From a virus, in IMG/VR virus record IMGVR_UViG_3300049216_000614, positions 1 through 44,637 of that record: a DNA stretch of 44,637 nucleotides, one strand, 5' to 3'. The notes under the pieces are model-generated. The model had not been told where the DNA came from. It saw only the letters and a list, made by a program, of their open reading frames with translations, and ran no database searches. Made by a program: the position numbers and the translations under genes. Shown here one piece after another: positions 39,012 through 44,637 of the stretch; within the stretch, counting starts at the first letter, position 1; each line of letters begins with the position of its first letter.

Positions 39012-41891
39012 ATGTCAGCACAAGCAGAAGACGCGATACTCAACGTCAAAATAAACGGCGAACAGGCCATATCTACTTTCAAGGACCTGAATACCTTGCG
39101 CCGTGAACAGCTCACGCTGGTAAAAGGCTTGAAAGAAAATACGCCTGCCTACGATGAGCAGGCCGCGAAACTCCGCAACCTGAACACTCAGTTCGCGGTT
39201 TGGAAACAAAACCTTTATGGTGTGAACGAGGCCATGGAGGGCGCTACCCAAAAAACCTCCAGGTTTGCCGCGGCCATTAATAAAGTTACCAGCGCGGATG
39301 CGTTAGGCGCACGTGTGGTTAGTCAATTCAGCCGGCAGATCATCAGTTTAGGTACCGGCTTTTTAAGCATGGAAATTGGCGCTAAGGCGATAAAAGCCGT
39401 TGTGGAGCAAATTCAAAAGCTTGATTATTTTACCGGCCGGTTAAACCAGGGCAAACAAAACATCCTCGCGTTAAACGCCGTGCAGGCTGAAGCTGACAAA
39501 GAAGCCGGGAAACAGATCGGTACGCTTAAAATTTTATACGACACGGCGACTGATGTGAATCGCTCCATGCACGACCGGCTGGTCGCGGCCAATGCTTTGC
39601 GTGATGAATTTCCCACCGAATTTCAAAACTCTACCAGCCTGGCTATCGTCAATGGCCAATTAAGAAAGAGCTACGATGAACTTACCGCGTCGATCATCAG
39701 GCAGGCACAATCCCAGGCAGCGTCGAGCAAAATTGGCGAGTTAGCGGGTAAAAAGCTGGATAACGATTATCAAATCGATAAAAACAACTCCTACAAAGAG
39801 TATTTGGAAAAACAGGCACAGGAAGAATATCAGCAAAATAAAAAAAATCCGAACCAAAATTTTGAAGCTATCGCGCTTCAGCAAAATGCTCAAAATTCCA
39901 ATAGTGGTATAAATCCGTTAACCACCGGCATTACTATTAATAGCGCTGAGTCCTTGTTGAAAGCGAAGCTGGCGGCTATTAAAAAAATGACGGATGATAA
40001 AAACTACGAGCCTGCTACCGGCAACAAGGTTATCCAAAAAACACAGGAGTTCCTTGAAACCTACGTTAACACGATAACTAAGGGCAGTAAATCATTGGAC
40101 GATGCCAATAAACTGTTAGGCCCAAAGCTGGAGAATTTCAATCACCTGGTTACCGGCGCCGACGATAAGCTGCAGTTAGAAAATATTAAGTCAGCGCTCC
40201 AGGTAAAATTGGACGCGCTGGCGCCGAATGATAAACAGATCGCTGTCATCCGGGCGAAGATCGAGCAGGTCGAAAAGCTGGAGAAACAATACGACGCGAA
40301 GTTAAAAGGCGCCCATGGCCATAATGAGCAAAACGAAGCGGTAAGCAAACAAAAGGCTATCGATAATGACCTGGCCAAACTGGATGCCGAGCGTGTGGCC
40401 GATACAAAAAGCGCCAATGATAAGGAAATCGCCGAGGTGCAAGCCAAATACAACGAGCTTAAGCAAAAGGAGCTGGAGTACCAGGTTTGGGTGGCGCAGA
40501 ATAAGAACCTGACCAAAAAGCAAAAAACCACCGATATCAACGCCAGCAATTCCACCATCGGGAAGATCGGCGATGACCAGGACGCCGCGGTAAACGCACT
40601 GAAGGCGAAGCAGGCCGGGGACCTGAGCAAAGAAATCCAAAAATACCAGGACGAACAGGCAGCCAATTACAGCGGTAACCTGGATAAGGAGATCGCTAAG
40701 AATAAGGAGTTTTATGATGATCTCCGCTCTAAGCTTGCCGCCAACGACTTCGAGGGTATGATCAAGGTGGAGACTGCCCGTATTTTATCCGATGCCAAAT
40801 CAACCTATGACGCGAAGCTGGAGCAGGAAAGGAAGTACCAGGAGGAGATACAGCAGCTGCGTGATCAGTACGCGGAGATATCCGATGATAAGGAAACTTC
40901 AGAGCTGGCCAAGATCAAAGCTAAATACGACAAGGACGTCGCCATGTTCAAGGATCAGCTGGATAAAAAACTGATCAGCGCGAAGGAGTACCAGGAAGCG
41001 ATCGACCTTTTAAATAAGATCAAGGCCGCGCATGATGAAAAAGCTACCGAGGATGAGCAAAAGAAGATCCGCGACACCGTTGCTGAGTATACCCAGGAAG
41101 CCGCGAACATGGCTTTTAAAATATCGCAGCAAAACCGTGATACCGACCTGGCCAATACCATGACCAAGCTCGACAAGGAACGCACGGCCGAGCTGAGTAA
41201 TGTGAACCTCACCGCTTCGCAAAAAGTTGCTATTAATAACAAATTTGACGAGGAAGAAGCTGCCGCGAAATTGAAAAAATGGAACGCTGATCATGAAGCT
41301 GCCATCGCAAATGCAATCATCAACACAGCTGTGAGTGTCACAAAGGAACTTGATAATCCTCCGCTTGCGATTGAGGTTGGTATTGCCGGTGCCGCGCAGG
41401 TGGCTGAAATCGTCGCGCAAAAAGCACCTCAATTTGAAGACGGCGGTTTTATTCCTTACGGGCCTACGCATCCCTCAGGTGGTTTAAATGTATCTGACCC
41501 GATGGGTAACCTGGTAGCCAGTATAGAAGGCGGCGAGGGCGTGTTATCCCGGGCAACTGTTGCCGCTAACCCTAACCTGGTAGCCTCGCTTATGGGCAGC
41601 GGCGGACAGACCGTTAATTATGAAAAAGTGCTGGCTGCAGCAAATACTACCAGGTCGGCCACGCCCCGCTTTGCCGCCGGCAATGATACCGGTATAGGAT
41701 CCTTTAAAAACAGTGGCTCCAGTTCAGGAAATTCGGATATAGCTTCACATATAGCCGAAATGAAAGCGGTGGTTAACCAGGCGATGCAGGTAGTTATGCA
41801 ATCCGACAGCAAGCCGGTGATATTAAGCAACCGGGTAGTGGCCGATAACGAAGCAAAAATGGCGGAGATAAGTAACGCGGTGAACGCTTAA
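39012..41891 (+). CDS. Tail tape measure protein
   Basis: The product is 959 residues and mostly helical, with long Lys/Glu/Ala/Gln-rich coiled coils (about 370-750) and a moderately hydrophobic patch near 105-130 (VVSQFSRQIISLGTGFLSMEIGAKAI). The C terminus holds 'FEDGGFIPYGPTHPSGGLNVSDPMGNLVASIEGGEGVLSRATVAANPNLVASLM', typical of Bacteroidetes tape measures ('GG.i.G..HasGGi...EGGE.vi.r...'). It fixes tail length and may help DNA entry. It is the last gene of the tail block and ends before a terminator. Its length predicts a tail of siphovirus type. Confidence 0.85.
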   Translation: MSAQAEDAILNVKINGEQAISTFKDLNTLRREQLTLVKGLKENTPAYDEQAAKLRNLNTQFAVWKQNLYGVNEAMEGATQKTSRFAAAINKVTSADALGARVVSQFSRQIISLGTGFLSMEIGAKAIKAVVEQIQKLDYFTGRLNQGKQNILALNAVQAEADKEAGKQIGTLKILYDTATDVNRSMHDRLVAANALRDEFPTEFQNSTSLAIVNGQLRKSYDELTASIIRQAQSQAASSKIGELAGKKLDNDYQIDKNNSYKEYLEKQAQEEYQQNKKNPNQNFEAIALQQNAQNSNSGINPLTTGITINSAESLLKAKLAAIKKMTDDKNYEPATGNKVIQKTQEFLETYVNTITKGSKSLDDANKLLGPKLENFNHLVTGADDKLQLENIKSALQVKLDALAPNDKQIAVIRAKIEQVEKLEKQYDAKLKGAHGHNEQNEAVSKQKAIDNDLAKLDAERVADTKSANDKEIAEVQAKYNELKQKELEYQVWVAQNKNLTKKQKTTDINASNSTIGKIGDDQDAAVNALKAKQAGDLSKEIQKYQDEQAANYSGNLDKEIAKNKEFYDDLRSKLAANDFEGMIKVETARILSDAKSTYDAKLEQERKYQEEIQQLRDQYAEISDDKETSELAKIKAKYDKDVAMFKDQLDKKLISAKEYQEAIDLLNKIKAAHDEKATEDEQKKIRDTVAEYTQEAANMAFKISQQNRDTDLANTMTKLDKERTAELSNVNLTASQKVAINNKFDEEEAAAKLKKWNADHEAAIANAIINTAVSVTKELDNPPLAIEVGIAGAAQVAEIVAQKAPQFEDGGFIPYGPTHPSGGLNVSDPMGNLVASIEGGEGVLSRATVAANPNLVASLMGSGGQTVNYEKVLAAANTTRSATPRFAAGNDTGIGSFKNSGSSSGNSDIASHIAEMKAVVNQAMQVVMQSDSKPVILSNRVVADNEAKMAEISNAVNA

Positions 41892-41923
41892 ATACTTATA
41901 TTGCAGACGCTTCGCCGGGAGCA

Positions 41924-41960
41924 AAGCCGCCTCGTATGCATTTTGCTGCGGGGCTTTTTT
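41924..41960 (+). terminator. Terminator of the late tail operon
   Basis: AGCC..GC (41925-41930) and GC..GGGCT (41948-41955) pair around a loop with a two-base bulge, then six T follow. It lies about 30 bp after the tape measure stop. Confidence 0.65.
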
Positions 41961-41994
41961 ATTTTATATTGCAGCACCTTAAAACTAAATCAGT

Positions 41995-42585
41995 ATGAAA
42001 AAAATTATTCTTATCGCGTTCCTATGCATTTCTTTTAAACTATTTGCACAGGATAAACTGGCAAATCCCGACCAAAAAAACATAGCCGCATCTGGCAAGA
42101 GCAATTTCGAGAAGTTTGCAGAACGAACCGGGAGCTTAGAAAAAAAAGAATATTTCGATCTTGAAAAAATAGCTGATATTAAATTTGAACTTATCCGGCT
42201 CACAGATTTGAATACTGACAGTGTTAAATTTTCTCTATTGCTTTCCGGCCTTTCTAAAACTTATAACAACTGTGAAGTTTATCTCGATCAGGATGAATTC
42301 GAGGCCTTGGATAAAACGATTGGTTTTATGATCGAAAAAGTTATTCCTACCAGTCCAAACGTGGAGCAAGTGGAATATAATTTTTTGTCCCGCAGTGATT
42401 TTCGGTTTAGCACATATAATAACAATGGATTTCTTACTTCAAAAAAGAAATGGCACATCTGGTGTACACTTGATGATGCTCCGCTAATACGTAATTATAC
42501 AAATTTTGAGTTCGATCCCGAAGATTTGCCTAAAGTTAAAACCTTGCTTAGTAATGTGATCACCCGTATAGCTACGATGAAATAA
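41995..42585 (+). CDS. Secreted protein, prophage moron candidate
   Basis: The 196-residue product starts with a Sec signal (MKKIILIAFLCISFKLFAQD). The mature part is alpha/beta with no catalytic motif ('KIADIKFELIRLTDLNTDSVKFSLLLSGLSKTYNNCEVYLDQDEFEALDKTIGFM'). It is more AT-rich than the late genes, has its own terminator behind it and a possible host-type promoter (TTTG at 41942, TATATTG at 41965). Such independent units are typical of morons expressed in lysogens. A function at the cell envelope is likely but undefined. Confidence 0.65.
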   Translation: MKKIILIAFLCISFKLFAQDKLANPDQKNIAASGKSNFEKFAERTGSLEKKEYFDLEKIADIKFELIRLTDLNTDSVKFSLLLSGLSKTYNNCEVYLDQDEFEALDKTIGFMIEKVIPTSPNVEQVEYNFLSRSDFRFSTYNNNGFLTSKKKWHIWCTLDDAPLIRNYTNFEFDPEDLPKVKTLLSNVITRIATMK

Positions 42586-42607
42586 TACCACCAAATTAGT
42601 ATTGCGC

Positions 42608-42631
42608 AGCTGCTAATAAGCAGCTTTTTTT
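42608..42631 (+). terminator. Terminator after the secreted protein gene
   Basis: AGCTGC (42608-42613), loop TAATAA, GCAGCT (42620-42625), then a run of T to 42631. Confidence 0.88.
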
Positions 42632-42669
42632 GTGCTTGTAATTCCCGATTACTTTTTGCACGTTTGTAG

Positions 42670-42823
42670 TGCACAACACGTTGGCGCAATCCAACGATAA
42701 CTTTCTTGAAAATAATGTCCAGGCGCCCGGTGAAAGTCCGGCTACAAATCAGTTCGCTGACGTGTTGTGCAACGACCTGGGCAATTTTCTCATGTTTAAA
42801 TTTTATTCGTCATGCACAACACG
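42670..42823 (+). ncRNA. Structured leader RNA with alternative pairing over a start codon
   Basis: Arms TGCACAACACGT (42670-42681) and ACGTGTTGTGCA (42760-42771) form a perfect 12-bp stem around three hairpins: GTTGG/CCAAC (42680-42695), CCGG/CCGG with loop TGAAAGT (42727-42741) and CAG/CTG with a TTCG tetraloop (42750-42759). The sequence TGCACAACACG returns at 42813-42823, spanning the start codon of the next gene, so the 3' arm can pair with it instead. A terminator ends just upstream and a TACTTTTTG at 42650 could be the -7 element. This is the layout of a translational switch; no known class was recognised. Confidence 0.6.
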
Positions 42824-43078
42824 AAAGAAACCAACCCAATTACCGCGGCTAAAGAAAAGCTGGAGGACACCTTACGTTATTTTATTGATGGCACCAACGC
42901 GTTTGATGCCAGTACAGGAATGTTAACTTTGCTAAAAGAAATGCGCCCGGATGATTTGCTACCGGAAGAAGCGAAGGCAATTTATGGCATGTTACAGGTA
43001 GTAAACGCCGTGAGCCGGCTGCAGGTAGCCGAAAGCCATGAGGCGTTTACCCCAAACCATAAATTAAAAATTGCGTAA
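42812..43078 (+). CDS. Hypothetical small protein under the switch-like leader
   Basis: The product is 88 residues from ATG 42812: helical and mixed-charge ('ITAAKEKLEDTLRYFIDGTNAFDASTGMLTLLKEMRPDDLLPEEAKAIYGMLQVVNAVSRLQVAES'). It may be a small regulatory protein. Its start codon lies inside the third copy of the 11-base leader repeat, and its stop overlaps the next start (TAATG). It lies next to the integrase, where phages often keep excision or control genes, but no HTH or excisionase pattern is evident. Confidence 0.6.
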   Translation: MHNTKETNPITAAKEKLEDTLRYFIDGTNAFDASTGMLTLLKEMRPDDLLPEEAKAIYGMLQVVNAVSRLQVAESHEAFTPNHKLKIA

Positions 43079-43299
43079 TGGATATCGAAACCAAATATAT
43101 ATTGAACAAGTCACGCCTGCAGCACCTGCAGCGCGTGACCAGGTTCAAGTTAAACTGGCTTAAAAAGCATCACCCGGAAATATTCGAAGCGATGAACGCG
43201 GCCAGTGACTTGAACGATGAGAAACATGCCGACAGCCAAATGGAGATTTTTAACACGCCATCCTTAGTTAGGATTAAACGTGATCTCTCCATCGAATGA
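43078..43299 (+). CDS. Hypothetical small protein, convergent with integrase
   Basis: The product is 73 residues, basic at the N terminus and helical ('NKSRLQHLQRVTRFKLNWLKKHHPEIFEAMNAASDLNDEKHADSQMEIFN'). Its last 36 bases overlap the 3' end of the integrase gene on the other strand. Cotranscribed with the gene before it. A DNA-binding or excision-related role is possible given charge and place, but unproven. Confidence 0.55.
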   Translation: MDIETKYILNKSRLQHLQRVTRFKLNWLKKHHPEIFEAMNAASDLNDEKHADSQMEIFNTPSLVRIKRDLSIE

Positions 43300-44514
43300 G
43301 TCGTCTATCTTGAACCGCATTTCCTTCATTCCGCCTAACTTATTCATGTTTTGCATTTGGAGATCTTTCCGTTTTTCGCTCATTTTAATATAAATCATCG
43401 TAGTCTCGATACTCGAGTGGCCCATCAGGCCCATAAGCGTATATACATCGCCGCCCATCTCGATAAACAGCGTTCCGAAGGTATCCCGGCTAACATGAAA
43501 CGTTAATTTTTTTTCAATGTCGGCCAGTATCGCTATCGATTTTAAATACCGGTTGCAGGTCTGATCTGTTACCGGCTCAAACAATAAGCCATTCCTGCCT
43601 TTTATCAGCTGCAGCGCATAGTCTGGCAGCGTCATGTGGACCTGCTTTCCGAAATTGAAACCTTTGATCAGGTTCATGTGCAGCTTGCCGTTCCTGATCA
43701 TCGAACGATGCACCTCATGGGTATCGCTAACGCGTAGGCCTGTGTAGCAGCTGAATAAAAATTTCCTTAACACTTCCTGCGCGATGCCGGTTAACTTTCC
43801 CGATCCGTAAAGTTCTTTCAGTGCCTCGAGCTCATGCTCCTCCAGGGCCTCGCGTTCACCCTCGACAAATTTGAAAGAAAATTTATCATACGGATAATCA
43901 AACTTGATCTTATCGGCCATCGCGTACTGCATGTAGGAACGGAATGTTTTATGATCAGTGCAAACCGTATTATGCGACCAGCCTTTTTTCTTTCTTGCCC
44001 AGGCGTTATAGGCTTTCACGAGGTTTAAGCTGATATCGTTGAATAATAATACCTCTGCGCCCAAATATTCGGCTAACCGGTTATAGCTGGTCGTGTGGTT
44101 CGTTTTCGTGGTTTCAGTGATGATATCTTCCTTCCGGTTACCGGCCATCTTTTTTTTCCAGTAGTTCATGAAATTGTCTGCCGACAAATAATTCAGGAAT
44201 TCCTCCCGGAAGATCACGATGGTCAGTTTTTTATTCTCCGAAAAATATTTGGTTTTTATGCGGTTAGCCCGGGTTTTTGCTTCGCCAATCACCATATTAA
44301 GCGGATCAACGTCAAGATCGCCGGCAAACCGTTGTAAAGCGATTTCTTTGTCAGCATCAAAAAATTTCGCAGGCCACGCCTGGTTAAGCGGGAATTCTTT
44401 TTTCTTACGATCTATGATCACTCGCAGGTACAAACTGCTCAACCCGGACTTTTGGACGTGGTGATGGCAAAACACATAGGCTGTAACAGCCTGGCTAAAA
44501 CTACTTTTTTTCAT
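43264..44514 (-). CDS. Tyrosine recombinase / phage integrase
   Basis: The product is 416 residues from ATG 44514 (or 419 from 44523); the frame is open further upstream to the window edge, but MKKSSFSQAV is the usual kind of start for Bacteroidetes integrases. An N-terminal arm-binding and SAM-like core-binding domain precede the catalytic domain, with 'SCYTGLRVSD' (first Arg), 'FHVSRDTFGTLF' (H-x-x-R) and 'LMGHSSIETTMIYIKMS' (His and nucleophilic Tyr). It integrates and excises the prophage. It faces left and converges with the early-late direction of the genes before it. Confidence 0.9.
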   Translation of the reverse strand: MKKSSFSQAVTAYVFCHHHVQKSGLSSLYLRVIIDRKKKEFPLNQAWPAKFFDADKEIALQRFAGDLDVDPLNMVIGEAKTRANRIKTKYFSENKKLTIVIFREEFLNYLSADNFMNYWKKKMAGNRKEDIITETTKTNHTTSYNRLAEYLGAEVLLFNDISLNLVKAYNAWARKKKGWSHNTVCTDHKTFRSYMQYAMADKIKFDYPYDKFSFKFVEGEREALEEHELEALKELYGSGKLTGIAQEVLRKFLFSCYTGLRVSDTHEVHRSMIRNGKLHMNLIKGFNFGKQVHMTLPDYALQLIKGRNGLLFEPVTDQTCNRYLKSIAILADIEKKLTFHVSRDTFGTLFIEMGGDVYTLMGLMGHSSIETTMIYIKMSEKRKDLQMQNMNKLGGMKEMRFKIDDSFDGEITFNPN

Positions 44515-44524
44515 GCGAAACATT
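44514..44524. repeat. TGCGAAACATT repeat, possible attachment-related site
   Basis: TGCGAAACATT (44514-44524, continuing GCA) overlaps the integrase start. The same string followed by TGCA stands at 2144-2158, near the left end, and TGCGAAACAT ends the window at 44628-44637. Repeats near both ends of a prophage can be attachment cores or integrase arm sites. Eleven bases is short, so this is only a candidate. Confidence 0.25.
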
Positions 44525-44637
44525 GCAAAATGTGTGAAACAGGAAAGCTTTATGCCACTTAAAAGGGCACGTTGCGCACGTAGTGTATAGCGCTTGCGAA
44601 ACAAAAACGTCAATTGCTTTTCGTTTTTGCGAAACAT

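Noticed and set aside
38513-41830. Several long minus-strand frames opposite the tape measure and the gene before it.
   Set aside because: They are Ser/Leu/Phe-rich shadows of Lys/Glu/Ala-rich coding sequence, without starts, promoters or recognisable motifs.
42725-42745. CCCGGTGAAAGTCCGG resembles the P5/L5 part of cobalamin riboswitches.
   Set aside because: The strongly conserved B12 box and flanking GCCACTG-type core are missing, and the surrounding fold is different. The likeness is one hairpin only.
42669-42926. Open frame from GTG 42669 that begins with the same VHNT/MHNT codons as the gene at 42812.
   Set aside because: It runs through the structured leader and out of frame through the next gene, and its translation looks like random sequence. 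The shared codons are explained by the pairing repeat.

Overview
The window is a nearly complete, mosaic siphovirus-type prophage in a Bacteroidetes chromosome. A Sphingobacteriia host (Mucilaginibacter or Pedobacter-like) is likely: promoters follow the Bacteroidetes form TAnnTTTG, secreted proteins carry the typical 'MKK...FAQ' signal peptides, most starts lack a strong Shine-Dalgarno, and the integrase is of the Bacteroidetes phage/transposon type. Host assignment rests on protein style only, not on a search.

Layout. 1-1454 is host flank: the 3' end of an Old Yellow Enzyme gene, an outer-membrane-type protein, and an antitoxin-like gene followed by a PIN toxin cut off after 16 codons, which may mark the left junction. 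1451-2961 is the lysogeny region: a two-TM protein, a divergent repressor candidate, a repeat-rich operator region and a Cro-like small protein. 2964-13381 is the rightward early operon, mostly chained by ATGA or TAATG overlaps: a LuxR-type HTH protein, a 450-nt non-coding stretch with a tRNA-like fold, a MazG-type pyrophosphohydrolase, a primase split into two genes, a primase-linker/AAA+ helicase fusion, a DnaA domain-IV protein, a J-domain protein and many small unknowns. A strong terminator ends it. 13496-13760 is an AT-rich region with 12 copies of TATCCA in either orientation, the best candidate for the replication origin.

13813-41891 holds the late genes. The order is unusual: an Ig-like structural protein, a protease with fused scaffold and a capsid protein with an inserted chitin-binding-like domain come first. 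A DNA adenine methylase and an RNA-rich island follow, and only then terminase, portal, connector, endolysin, tail proteins, a fiber with an SGNH esterase domain, a holin candidate and the tape measure. 41995-44514 holds a secreted-protein moron, a switch-like structured RNA in front of two small genes, and the convergent tyrosine integrase.

The most notable signals lie outside the usual gene list. Six late promoters share the form (C/T)CTGTCCTT-N21-nAnnTTTG. Four of them drive genes whose ATG lies only 3-6 nt after the -7 element, so these mRNAs are probably leaderless. The other two drive short terminator-ended transcripts without a clear gene. There are also three structured RNA candidates: a tRNA-like fold with an oversized anticodon arm, a cloverleaf closed by a 22-bp stem, and a three-armed element whose 3' arm can pair either with its 5' arm or with the start codon of the next gene. 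All function calls are from reading the sequence; no database search or folding program was run.
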